DNA of 60,549 nt from Eubacteriales Family XIII. Incertae Sedis bacterium (GTDB lineage Bacteria > Bacillota > Clostridia > Peptostreptococcales > Anaerovoracaceae), in the NCBI GenBank assembly GCA_031266025.1, contig JAISBV010000057.1:1-60549 (forward strand). Direction: 5' to 3'. Shown piece after piece: positions 51,357-59,818 of the stretch (positions within the stretch are counted from its first letter, which is position 1; each line of letters begins with the position of its first letter). The notes beneath the pieces are model-generated. The model saw only the letters and a list, made by a program, of their open reading frames with translations. It was not told where the DNA came from and ran no database searches. The position numbers and the translations under genes are program-made.

Positions 51357-52457
51357 ATGAAAAAGAAGCTATTGTTGGCAGTGGCGATGATCTTTGCCCT
51401 GTCCTTGACGCTCGCCGCTTGCGGCGGAGGAGACGGGGATGCGGCGCAAAGCGGCGGTGACGATACGACGGCCGCTACGGAAGAAGAGAGCGACGGCGAC
51501 GCCGCTGCGGTCGCGGCGACGCCCGAGGTTACGCTCGTGTTGACCCAGCACGATCCCGACGCGAGTCTTCCGGGTCAGTATTGCTTCGCATGGGCGGATT
51601 TGGTGAAAGAAAGGAGCAACGGGCGCATAGAGGTTCAGGTGAACAACGGCGGTTCCATAGCCAAACCCACGGAATCGCTCGGAATGGTAAAGGAAGGCAC
51701 GGTCGATCTGGCGTGGGGACTTCAGTCGTTCTACGCGGGCGAATTCCCGATGACGGACGGACTTTCCATGCCCTACCTGCCTTTCTCGAATGCGGAACAG
51801 GCCAGCAGAACCATAATGGACATATATGAGAACACCGATCTTTTGGCGGACGAATACGCCGACTACAAGGTTATACTGCTCAGGGCGAACTGCGACGCGC
51901 CCATCATAACGACAAACAAGAAGCTCAATACGGCGGGTGATCTCAGCGGCGTCACGCTGCGCGCCACGGCGGCGCCCATAGTTTCGTGGTTGGCGGCTTT
52001 CGGCGCGAACGCTCAGGGCGTGCCCATCAACGAGCTCTATTCCGTACTGCAAAACGGAGCCATGCAGGGCGCCATAACCGACTGGCACGGCGTCGATTCC
52101 TTCAAGATATATGAAGTCGCCAAGGAATACGCGGACGAGAAGGTTCAGTACAACACATACTACTTCCTTATGAACAAAGCCAAGTACGACAGCCTTCCCG
52201 CCGATCTCAAGGCGATAATAGACGAGTGCAGCGGACAGACGGCCATGGATCTTATGGCGGACGCGTGGGACAACCTTACGGATTCCACGAAAGATTTGGT
52301 GCTCGATAACGGCGGCGAGATATACACGCTTCCCGATGCCGAGCATCAAAAGCTTGTCGACGCAGCGAACACCGTCCTCGAACAGTGGATAAGCGACAAC
52401 GGCGACAATGCGCAGCAGATATATGATAAGGTGGTCGAACTTGCCCCGAAGTATTGA
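51357..52457 (+). CDS. dctP: TRAP transporter substrate-binding lipoprotein (DctP), copy 1
   Basis: This 366-residue protein has a lipoprotein signal with lipobox LAAC (Cys at about 22), a Gly/Asp/Glu/Thr linker and a DctP domain (TLVLTQHDPDASLPGQ onward, with GSIAKPTESLGMVKEGTVDLAWG and the ligand-binding RATAAPIVSWLAAFGANAQGVP region). ATG 51357 is set by AAAGGAGG. It is a close paralog of the protein at 54686. Its likely ligand is a carboxylate such as gallate, from the linked decarboxylase. Confidence 0.93.
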   Translation: MKKKLLLAVAMIFALSLTLAACGGGDGDAAQSGGDDTTAATEEESDGDAAAVAATPEVTLVLTQHDPDASLPGQYCFAWADLVKERSNGRIEVQVNNGGSIAKPTESLGMVKEGTVDLAWGLQSFYAGEFPMTDGLSMPYLPFSNAEQASRTIMDIYENTDLLADEYADYKVILLRANCDAPIITTNKKLNTAGDLSGVTLRATAAPIVSWLAAFGANAQGVPINELYSVLQNGAMQGAITDWHGVDSFKIYEVAKEYADEKVQYNTYYFLMNKAKYDSLPADLKAIIDECSGQTAMDLMADAWDNLTDSTKDLVLDNGGEIYTLPDAEHQKLVDAANTVLEQWISDNGDNAQQIYDKVVELAPKY

Positions 52458-52460
52458 TAG

Positions 52461-52493
52461 GTAACTGACGCGGCGTTTGAACAGCCTTGATTT
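52461..52493. repeat. Palindromic dispersed element, fragment
   Basis: GTAACTGACGCGGCGTTTGAACAGCCTTGATTT matches one end of the element family (compare 252-283). Most of the element is missing. It starts three bases after the dctP stop codon. Confidence 0.65.
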
Positions 52494-52531
52494 AAAAATA
52501 AGTTAACAAGTTAATGATTTAGCCGCGTTCG

Positions 52532-52590
52532 CGCGCCGGGGTATGCGGGTTCCCGCGCTTCCCGGCGCGGGCGGCGGTCTTTTGTCTTTT
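52532..52590 (+). terminator. Hairpin between the first binding protein and DctQ
   Basis: CGCGCCGGG (52532-52540) pairs with CCCGGCGCG (52561-52569), with an inner GCGGG/CCCGC stem, followed by TCTTTTGTCTTTT. It probably terminates most transcripts after dctP copy 1, comparable to the hairpin after the Liv binding protein. Confidence 0.75.
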
Positions 52591-52648
52591 AGCGGCAAAG
52601 CCGTATCGGAATGACAGAGCCGGTATTGAGCAAATCGGGAGGGATGCG

Positions 52649-53197
52649 ATGAAAAGCATAGTGCGAGCGGTGGATTCGCTGTGCGTCAAGTTTTCTTACA
52701 TAGCGATTTTTGCCACGTTTTTTCTCATGTGCATGACTTCGGTGCATGTAATATTGCGTAAATTCACCTCGCTGGGCGGCATAAACGCCAGTTTGGAGCT
52801 TACGGAACTCAGCATGGTTCTCATCGTATTCTGCGCCTTGGCATACCTTCAACTGAACGACGGCCACGTAAGGGTGAATATGTTTGCCGACATGCTCCCC
52901 AAGAAAGCCGGAAGGGTTCTGTACTTCGTGATATTGCTCATAAGCGCCGTCGTTCTGTTCATCATGTTCTACGCCACAGTGCTTAACATAAGTACGCAGT
53001 TTGCATCGGGCGCGCAAACGCAGGTATGGAAGATACCGATTTGGCCCTTTGTCATCATAACGGCCATAGGGCTTTTATTGTATACCGTAAGCATACTTTT
53101 TAAGGCTTTTGACGTGTTGCTTAGCGGCAGTAATGATAAAGAAGAGGCGGCCGGCGGCGAGATTCCGGCGCAAGCGAACGGAGGCTTCGATGTCTAA
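52649..53197 (+). CDS. dctQ: TRAP transporter small permease (DctQ)
   Basis: This 182-residue protein has four hydrophobic helices and DctQ features (FTSLGGINASLELTELSMV, the conserved Glu-Leu region, and DGHVRVNMFADMLP between helices 2 and 3). It partners DctM at 49961. ATG follows GGGAGGG. Its C-terminal cytoplasmic tail overlaps the decarboxylase gene by 8 bp, linking import and decarboxylation. Confidence 0.9.
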   Translation: MKSIVRAVDSLCVKFSYIAIFATFFLMCMTSVHVILRKFTSLGGINASLELTELSMVLIVFCALAYLQLNDGHVRVNMFADMLPKKAGRVLYFVILLISAVVLFIMFYATVLNISTQFASGAQTQVWKIPIWPFVIITAIGLLLYTVSILFKAFDVLLSGSNDKEEAAGGEIPAQANGGFDV

Positions 53198-54659
53198 AAA
53201 TATCACGGATTTGCGCAGCGCGATAGAATTTTTGAAAACCATACCGGGTCAGTATACGGAAACGGACGTGAAGGTCGACCCGGAGGGTGAGATTTCGGCT
53301 GTATACAAGTATTTGGGCGCGGGCGGCACGGTCAAAAGGCCTACGAAAGAAGGCCCGGCGCTTATGTACAATAACGTCAAGGGTTTTCCGGGACGCCAAG
53401 TGCTGATCGGATTGCTGGCGTCAAGAAAGCGCGTGGCTTACCTGCTCGGCGCGGAGCCGGAACGTTTGGGTTTTCTTTTGAACGAAAGCGTCAAAACCCC
53501 GATACCTCCGGTGCTTACGAGCGCGCCGCCGCTTTGCCGTGAGGTGCAGTATTTGGCGACGGACAAAGGCTTTGACATTCGCAAAATCATACCGACTTCG
53601 ACCAATACGCCTATGGACGGCGGTTCTTATATCACGATAGGCATGGCCTACGCGTCGGATGTGGAAACGGGAGAAACCGACATTACCATACACAGGCTTT
53701 GCGTTCACAACAAAGATGAGATATCCATGTTCTTTACGCCCGGCGCGAGGCATATAGGCGCGTTCAGGGAAAAAGCGGAGAAACTCGGCAAACCGCTTCC
53801 GATTTCGATCAGCATAGGCGTGGATCCCGCTATAGAGATAGCGGCGTGCTTTGAGCCGCCCACGACCCCTATAGGCTACGACGAGCTTGGCATTGCGGGC
53901 GCCATAAGGGGCAAGGCGGTCGAGTTGACAAAATGCCTGACGGTTGACGCGAAATGTATAGCGAACGCAGAATACGTCATAGAGGGAGAACTGCTGCCCA
54001 ACGTGTACGTCAGGGAAGACCGGGTCAAGAAGAACGGCAACGCTATGCCGGAGTTTCCGGGGTACGTGGGGCCTGCGGCGCCCGCGACGCCCGTATTGAA
54101 GGTGAAGGCCGTGACGACGAGGAAGAATCCCATTATGCAGACGTGCATAGGCCCGAGCGAGGAACACGTGAACATGGTCGGCATACCGACGGAAGCAAGT
54201 ATACTCCAAATGGTGGAAAAGGCGATGCCCGGCCGTTTAAAGAACGTGTACGCGCATTCGGCGGGCGGCGGCAAATATATGGCCGTGCTGCAATTCGCGA
54301 AGCTCCAGCCGAGCGACGAGGGCAGACAGCGTCAGGCGGCGCTTCTTGCGTTTTCGGCGTTCTCGGAATTGAAGCACGTTATACTGGTCGACGACGACGT
54401 CGATCCGTTTGATTCAAACGATGTCCTTTGGGCTATGAATACGCGTTATCAGGGCGATATCGACACGATATTCATTCCTGGGGTCAGATGCCACCCGCTT
54501 GATCCTTCCGAACGCACCGAATACAATCCCATGATAAGGGATACAGGCATTTCGTGCAAGACGATATTCGATTGCACCGTGCCGTACAACTTAAAAGAGA
54601 AATATGTAAGGGCGCCGTTCCTTGAGCTGGACTACAGAAAGTGGACGCCCGATTATTGA
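53190..54659 (+). CDS. lpdC: UbiD-family gallate decarboxylase (LpdC-like)
   Basis: This 489-residue protein follows Lactobacillus plantarum LpdC (about 490 residues) almost end to end by memory: TETDVKVDPEGEISAVYKY, GAGGTVKRPT, NNVKGFP, TNTPMDGGSYITIG, GARHIGAF, FEPPTTPIGYDELGIAGAIRG, IGPSEEHVNMVGIPTEASIL and NPMIRDTG. It should use prenyl-FMN to decarboxylate gallate (or protocatechuate) to pyrogallol (or catechol). ATG 53190 overlaps dctQ and follows GGAGG. UbiX and LpdD partners lie at 4216-5160. Substrate by homology only. Confidence 0.92.
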   Translation: MSKNITDLRSAIEFLKTIPGQYTETDVKVDPEGEISAVYKYLGAGGTVKRPTKEGPALMYNNVKGFPGRQVLIGLLASRKRVAYLLGAEPERLGFLLNESVKTPIPPVLTSAPPLCREVQYLATDKGFDIRKIIPTSTNTPMDGGSYITIGMAYASDVETGETDITIHRLCVHNKDEISMFFTPGARHIGAFREKAEKLGKPLPISISIGVDPAIEIAACFEPPTTPIGYDELGIAGAIRGKAVELTKCLTVDAKCIANAEYVIEGELLPNVYVREDRVKKNGNAMPEFPGYVGPAAPATPVLKVKAVTTRKNPIMQTCIGPSEEHVNMVGIPTEASILQMVEKAMPGRLKNVYAHSAGGGKYMAVLQFAKLQPSDEGRQRQAALLAFSAFSELKHVILVDDDVDPFDSNDVLWAMNTRYQGDIDTIFIPGVRCHPLDPSERTEYNPMIRDTGISCKTIFDCTVPYNLKEKYVRAPFLELDYRKWTPDY

Positions 54660-54685
54660 TGTAAAGGCTTATAAAGGAGAGCAGT

Positions 54686-55777
54686 ATGAAGAAGAATAAA
54701 CTGTTGATATTGGCGATGATATTTGCCCTGTCCGTGACGCTCGCCGCCTGCGGCGGCGGTGACGCGGCGCAGAGCGGCGCCGGCGATGAGACCGCGACGC
54801 AAGAAGAGAGCGGCGGCGATGCCGCAGCAGCAGTGACGACGCCCGAGGTTACGCTCGTTCTGACCAATCACGACACAGACCCGAGTCTTCCGGGGCAGTA
54901 TTGCTTCGCTTGGGCGGATTGGGTGAAAGAAAGAAGCAACGGACGCATAGAGGTGCAGATAAATAACGGCGGTTCCATAGCCAAAGCCACGGAATCCCTC
55001 TCAATGGTCAAGGAAGGCGTAGTCGATCTGGCGTGGGGACTTCAGACGTTTTATCCGGGCGAATTCCCGATGACGGACGGACTCACGCTGCCCTATCTGC
55101 CTTTCACGAGCGCGGAGCAGGCCAGCAGAACCATAATGGACATATTTGAGAATACCGATCTGTTGACTGACGAGTATGCGCCGTACAAGGTCATATTACT
55201 CAGAACGAACTGCGACGCGCCCATCATAACGACAAGCAAGAAGCTCAATACAGCGGCGGATCTGAACGGTCTCGCGCTGCGGGCCACGGCGACCCCCATA
55301 TCTTCATGGTTGTCGGCTTTCGGCGCGAACGCTCAGGGCGTGCCCATCAACGAGCTGTATTCCGTGCTGCAGAACGGCGCGCTGCAGGGCGCCATAATAG
55401 ACTGGCACGGCGTTGACACAGTCAAACTCTATGAGGTCGCCAAAGAATACGCGGATGAGAAGGTTCAGTACAATACCTATTATTTCCTTATGAACAAGGC
55501 CAGGTACGACGGTCTCCCCGACGACCTAAAGGCGGTAATAGACGAATGCAGCGGTCAGGCGGCTTTGGAACTCATGGTTGATGCTTGGGACAACTTTACG
55601 GACTATGTAAAGACCGAGGTGACGGATACGGGCGGCGAGATATACACGCTTCCCGAGGCCGAACATCAGAAACTGTTTGACGCCGCGAACGACATCCGTC
55701 TCAAGTGGATCAGCGACAACGGGGATAAGGCGCAGCAGGTCTACGACAAAGTTGTTGAGCTTGTACAGGTTTACTGA
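54686..55777 (+). CDS. dctP: TRAP transporter substrate-binding lipoprotein (DctP), copy 2
   Basis: This 363-residue paralog of 51357 has the same lipobox (LAAC) and domain. Differences are concentrated in the linker, in the binding region (RATATPISSWLSAFGANAQGVP) and near the C-terminus. It follows the decarboxylase by 26 bp. It probably supplies a second ligand specificity to the single DctMQ permease, or arose by recent tandem duplication around dctQ-lpdC. Confidence 0.92.
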   Translation: MKKNKLLILAMIFALSVTLAACGGGDAAQSGAGDETATQEESGGDAAAAVTTPEVTLVLTNHDTDPSLPGQYCFAWADWVKERSNGRIEVQINNGGSIAKATESLSMVKEGVVDLAWGLQTFYPGEFPMTDGLTLPYLPFTSAEQASRTIMDIFENTDLLTDEYAPYKVILLRTNCDAPIITTSKKLNTAADLNGLALRATATPISSWLSAFGANAQGVPINELYSVLQNGALQGAIIDWHGVDTVKLYEVAKEYADEKVQYNTYYFLMNKARYDGLPDDLKAVIDECSGQAALELMVDAWDNFTDYVKTEVTDTGGEIYTLPEAEHQKLFDAANDIRLKWISDNGDKAQQVYDKVVELVQVY

Positions 55778-55863
55778 TAAATAAGTAAAAAAGATATGTC
55801 AGGCGCCCTTTCTCTGGTTTTATTTATGGGAATCGGGCGCTTGATTATTGAGGAGACATGAGG

Positions 55864-56652
55864 ATGAACACCGAAAGCATAAAATCTTTTTCGATGGAGT
55901 GCTTCAGTCTTAAAGGCAAGGTCGCCATAGTTACGGGCGGCAATACGAACCTCGGTTTGGCTTATACCGCAGCGTTTGCCAAGGCGGGCGCCGATCTTTG
56001 GATACCCCATTTTACTGACGATATTGACGACGCCAAAACCTTGGTGGAGGCCGAAGGCCGCAAAATCGCCTTTATCAAAGGCGACTTGACGGATAACAAT
56101 TATGTGAGGAACGTCGTCGACGGGTGCGTAAAGGAATACGGAAAAATAGACATTCTTGTGAACAACGCCGGCATGGGGCATTTCGCCGAGTTTGCGGAAT
56201 ATCCGGACGAGATGTGGAAGCGTTGCGTTGATTTGAACTTTAACGCCGTGTACTATCTTGGCCATGAGACGGCAAAGGTTATGATGCGGCAGAGAAGCGG
56301 CAAGATCATAAACATAGGTTCGGCGCTTTCGTTCACCGCCGACAGGAAATGCCCGCCGTATATAGCGTCGAAGCACGGGGTGATAGGCATAACGAGGACG
56401 TTCGCGAATGAGCTTGGCGCGTATAACATCCAGACAAACGCGATATGTCCGGGATTTTTCGCGAGCGAGATAAACAAAGAAATAAGCGACGACAAGGTAT
56501 TTTACGAAAAGATAACGAGCCGTATCGCGGCCGGACGCTGGGGCGACAGGGCGGATTTGATGGGAACGGCGATATTCTTGGCGAGCGGCGCGTCGGATTA
56601 CATAAACGGTTGGTATATAAGCGTGGACGGCGGCTTTACGACGGTATTGTAA
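55864..56652 (+). CDS. Short-chain dehydrogenase/reductase; phloroglucinol reductase candidate
   Basis: This 262-residue classical SDR has cofactor motif TGGNTNLGLA, in which the middle Gly of TGxxxGxG is Asn, then DLTDNN, NNAG, catalytic Ser in NIGSALS and PYIASKH (YxxxK). The PG motif CPGFFASEIN follows. Phloroglucinol reductases of anaerobes are SDRs of this size, and the gene follows gallate-decarboxylase and TRAP genes, so it is a good candidate; sugar-acid SDRs (KduD-type) are the alternative. ATG 55864, 8 bp after AGGAG, is preferred over ATG 55858. Confidence 0.85.
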   Translation: MNTESIKSFSMECFSLKGKVAIVTGGNTNLGLAYTAAFAKAGADLWIPHFTDDIDDAKTLVEAEGRKIAFIKGDLTDNNYVRNVVDGCVKEYGKIDILVNNAGMGHFAEFAEYPDEMWKRCVDLNFNAVYYLGHETAKVMMRQRSGKIINIGSALSFTADRKCPPYIASKHGVIGITRTFANELGAYNIQTNAICPGFFASEINKEISDDKVFYEKITSRIAAGRWGDRADLMGTAIFLASGASDYINGWYISVDGGFTTVL

Positions 56653-56653
56653 T

Positions 56654-56716
56654 GTAACTACTCAAACCCCACGCAAAAAGGGATATAACGCGGCGTTTGA
56701 GTAGTCTTGATTGAAC
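56654..56716. repeat. Palindromic dispersed element, short copy
   Basis: Both ends are present (GTAACTACTCAAACCCCACGC and CGCGGCGTTTGAGTAGTCTTGATTGAAC) but the centre is reduced to about 14 bp, leaving a compact hairpin. It starts 2 bp after the SDR stop codon. Confidence 0.82.
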
Positions 56717-56769
56717 ATTTGTTTGAAAATTTGATTATTGATACGATCCGCGTGGAAGGGAATTGAGTC

Positions 56770-57819
56770 ATGAAAGTTGTATCCGCCGTAAAAATCGGAA
56801 ATATGAAGGATCCCGATCCGGCGCGGCGCGGCAGGGTGGCTGTGCTTGATGTGCCGGAATCCCCGCTTGGGGATGAAGACGTCAGAATAAAGGTGGCCTA
56901 TTGCGCGATATGCGGTTCCGATCCGCATGTGGTGGGCGGCATATTCGGTTGGGAACCCCCATTTGGCCTTGGTCATGAGGCGTCGGGCGTCGTGGTCGAA
57001 CTCGGCGCCAAGGCGACGAAACGGGGTCTTAAAGTAGGCGACCGCGTCGCCGGCAATTTTCGCAGGTATTGCGGAACCTGTTATTATTGCAGGAACGGAC
57101 AGGAGCAGTTCTGCGAAAACGCGTCGGAAGCGCCGGCTATGGCGGAATATATGGTATGGCATGAATCCCAAATCATTCGGCTGCCCGGCAATATCTCGTT
57201 GAAAAACGGCTGTATGCTTGAGCCGGTCTCTATAGGCGTTCGCGTCACGGACAAGACAAACATGCGCATAGGCGGGCGCGTAGCCGTGTCGGGCGGCGGG
57301 CCCATAGGTCTGATCACGCTTCAGCTCCTAAAAATGTTTGGCGCCACAAGCCTTACGATGATAGAACCCAATCCGCAAAGACGCGCGCTGGCCGAAAAGT
57401 TCGGCGCGGATTATCTGATAGACCCCTCCGATCAGAATGTGGAAGAAGCGGGACTCAGGATTACGGACGGTTTCGGTTACGATCTGGTCTTGGAAGTTTC
57501 CGGCGTTCCGAGCGCGGCCGAATCGGCCGTGACGCTCGTTGCGAACGCCGGCAGACTGATTTTCGTGGCTATGTATCCGAACGATTATGAAATGCCGTTG
57601 AACATTTATCGTTACTGTTACAAAAAGGAAATCGAAATTACGGGAACATTTGTCGCGCCTTATGCTTTTCCGCGGTCGGCCCGGATACTCGGTCGCATGG
57701 ATCTCGACGACTTTACAAATACAGTATACGATATAGACGACGCGGAGGAAGCGTTCCGCGCGCATTTGAGCGGGAATCACCCAAAGGTTTTGATTCGCTG
57801 CAATAAAGATTTGTATTAA
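56770..57819 (+). CDS. Zinc-dependent medium-chain alcohol/polyol dehydrogenase
   Basis: This 349-residue MDR protein (threonine/sorbitol dehydrogenase type) has the catalytic zinc site CAICGSDPH and GHEASG, the structural zinc loop CGTCYYCRNGQEQFC, and the Rossmann motif SGGGPIGLITLQLL. It oxidises a secondary alcohol with NAD(P). RBS GGAAGG precedes the ATG. It lies between the SDR and the transketolase genes, probably in one operon; the substrate is unknown. Confidence 0.9.
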   Translation: MKVVSAVKIGNMKDPDPARRGRVAVLDVPESPLGDEDVRIKVAYCAICGSDPHVVGGIFGWEPPFGLGHEASGVVVELGAKATKRGLKVGDRVAGNFRRYCGTCYYCRNGQEQFCENASEAPAMAEYMVWHESQIIRLPGNISLKNGCMLEPVSIGVRVTDKTNMRIGGRVAVSGGGPIGLITLQLLKMFGATSLTMIEPNPQRRALAEKFGADYLIDPSDQNVEEAGLRITDGFGYDLVLEVSGVPSAAESAVTLVANAGRLIFVAMYPNDYEMPLNIYRYCYKKEIEITGTFVAPYAFPRSARILGRMDLDDFTNTVYDIDDAEEAFRAHLSGNHPKVLIRCNKDLY

Positions 57820-57897
57820 CGCGATTTTACGTGATCGAAACAGTTGCGCCGTATGGCGCGGCGGAGTGGCAGCCGGCAGGCTGCAATGGAGACGGAA

Positions 57898-58776
57898 ATG
57901 ACTGAGTACAAGAACGGGGTGACATACGAAACTGTCGTTCGGCTTGAGGAAAAGTGCGTTGAGATACGCAAGAAGCTTTTGAATTTCATCTATCGTATAG
58001 GTATGGGGCATCTCGGGGGCGAATTGTCTATGGTAGAAATGGCCGTCGCCCTCTATTACGAGTATATGAAATATGACCCGAAAGACCCGAAATGGGAGGA
58101 ACGCGACAGGTTTGTTCTCAGCAAGGGACATTGCAGCGAAACGCTGTTCACCATATTTTCGGATATCGGCATGTACAGTCTCGACTATATGGTCGAACAT
58201 TTTGAGACATTGGACAAGGCGATATTCGGAATGCATTCAAATCGCAAATACGTTCCGGCGATAGAGGTTTCGGCGGGTTCTCTCGGCCATGGTCTTCCGG
58301 TGGCGCTTGGACTTGCCTTGGGCGCGAGGGAGCAGAAGAAACAGTGGCGCACATTTGTGATGGTTGGCGACGGCGAGATCAACGAAGGCTCAAATTGGGA
58401 AGCTATTATGGCGGCCGGGCATTACAGGCTCGGAAACCTTGTGGCAATAGTCGATAAAAACGGTTTACAGATGACCGGAAACACGAAAGACGTTATGAAT
58501 ATCGACCCCTTGGACAAAAAATTCGAAGCGTTCGGTTGGGATGCTATCGAAATTGACGGTAACGATATGTACTCTGTGTGCAGAGCCCTTGCCTCTCTTC
58601 CGCCGGCGGATCCTTGGGTTCGCAGGAGACCTATATCAATTATTTCCAACACGAAGAAGGGCAAGAGCGTATCGTTCATGGAAGGCAACGTAAAGTGGCA
58701 TGGAGGCGGTATAGCGAAGGAACAATTGGATCAGGCTATTGCCGATGTTGAAGCAAGCAAGAAGGAGAGAACATAA
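57898..58776 (+). CDS. Transketolase, N-terminal (ThDP-binding) subunit
   Basis: This 292-residue half-transketolase has GMGHLGGELSMVEMAVALYY, SKGHCSETLF, SAGSLGHGLPVALGLALGAR and the ThDP motif GDGEINEGSNWEAIMAAGHYRLGN. Together with the next gene it forms a split transketolase common in Clostridia, often used for non-canonical ketol transfers. ATG 57898 lies six bases after GGAG. It overlaps its partner by one base. Confidence 0.92.
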   Translation: MTEYKNGVTYETVVRLEEKCVEIRKKLLNFIYRIGMGHLGGELSMVEMAVALYYEYMKYDPKDPKWEERDRFVLSKGHCSETLFTIFSDIGMYSLDYMVEHFETLDKAIFGMHSNRKYVPAIEVSAGSLGHGLPVALGLALGAREQKKQWRTFVMVGDGEINEGSNWEAIMAAGHYRLGNLVAIVDKNGLQMTGNTKDVMNIDPLDKKFEAFGWDAIEIDGNDMYSVCRALASLPPADPWVRRRPISIISNTKKGKSVSFMEGNVKWHGGGIAKEQLDQAIADVEASKKERT

Positions 58777-59747
58777 TGGCTGTCCAAACCACATACGATT
58801 TTGACCAAATGCTGTCAAACGCGCGCGAGGCATATGGGGAAGAGCTTATGCACATGGCTGACGACGGGCTTGAGTTTTACTTTACATATACGGACAATGT
58901 CGCGCCTTCGTCTTCCGCAGGTTTATTCGTCAAGAAATATTCCGAACGCTGTTTCAATTTCGGCATAGCGGAAGCAAATCAGGTAGGCGCCTCCGCGGGT
59001 TTGGCCCTGTCCGGCAAGGTCGTGTTCGCGCAGGTATTCGGCCCGTTTCTCTCACTGCGCGCCGCCGATCAGATACACACGGACATAGCCTACAACGATG
59101 TGAATGTGCGCCTTATAGGAACCCATGCCGGGGTTACGGCGGCGGGCGGGCCGACGCACAACTGCATCGCCGATCTTGCCCTTTATCGGGCCATACCGAA
59201 TTTGACAGTGGTTGTTCCGGCGGACGCGGGTCAGTGTGTAAAGATGATTCGTTTGTCTATGGAGCACAAAGGCCCCATGGTTATACGCATAGATCGCGGC
59301 GGTTCTCCGAACGTTTACGCGGACAACGACTACGAGTTGCGTTTCGGCAAAGCTATCGAGACCGTAGCGGGAACGGATTTGAGCATTATATCCGCCGGTT
59401 CAAGCGTATATTGGTCCATGATGGGCGCGCGTATACTCAAGGATAAGTACGGAATCAGCGCGCGCGTTGTGGATATGCATACGATCAAACCCTTGGATAC
59501 GGACATGATTCTTAAATGCGCGTCCGAAACGAAGAATATCGTTACGGTTGAGGAACATTCGATTAACGGCGGGCTTGGCGGCGCCGTTGCGGAATTACTG
59601 CTTGAATCGGGTTTCGGCGGCAAGTTCAAACGCATAGGGCTGCCGGACGAATTCGCGGTTCTCGGTGATCCGGATGAAGTCTACAAGTATTACGGCATGG
59701 ATCCGGAAGGCATTGCGTCTCGGGTGGAAAAGCTTATGAACGGATAG
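58776..59747 (+). CDS. Transketolase, C-terminal subunit
   Basis: This 323-residue protein carries the pyrimidine-binding and C-terminal domains: RCFNFGIAEANQVGASAGLALSGK with the catalytic Glu, GTHAGVTAAGGPTHNCIADLALYR, and DMHTIKPLDTDMI near the end. ATG 58776 overlaps the previous TAA (TAATG) after AAGGAGAGA. The substrate of the pair is unknown; with the SDR and MDR neighbours either sugar-acid catabolism or cleavage of a hydroxy-diketone is possible. Confidence 0.92.
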   Translation: MAVQTTYDFDQMLSNAREAYGEELMHMADDGLEFYFTYTDNVAPSSSAGLFVKKYSERCFNFGIAEANQVGASAGLALSGKVVFAQVFGPFLSLRAADQIHTDIAYNDVNVRLIGTHAGVTAAGGPTHNCIADLALYRAIPNLTVVVPADAGQCVKMIRLSMEHKGPMVIRIDRGGSPNVYADNDYELRFGKAIETVAGTDLSIISAGSSVYWSMMGARILKDKYGISARVVDMHTIKPLDTDMILKCASETKNIVTVEEHSINGGLGGAVAELLLESGFGGKFKRIGLPDEFAVLGDPDEVYKYYGMDPEGIASRVEKLMNG

Positions 59748-59772
59748 ACCGGTTTTAGGTAATTACTTTGTC

Positions 59773-59793
59773 ATTCCGGGCTTGTCCCGGAAT
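59773..59793. repeat. Small hairpin related to the MITE core
   Basis: ATTCCGGG-CTTGT-CCCGGAAT is an 8-bp stem and 5-nt loop nearly identical to the inner hairpin of the MITE at 45341. It lies between the transketolase and the AraC gene and may end the transcript weakly. Confidence 0.6.
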
Positions 59794-59818
59794 CCAACGA
59801 GAAAAGCGGGGATTCGCC

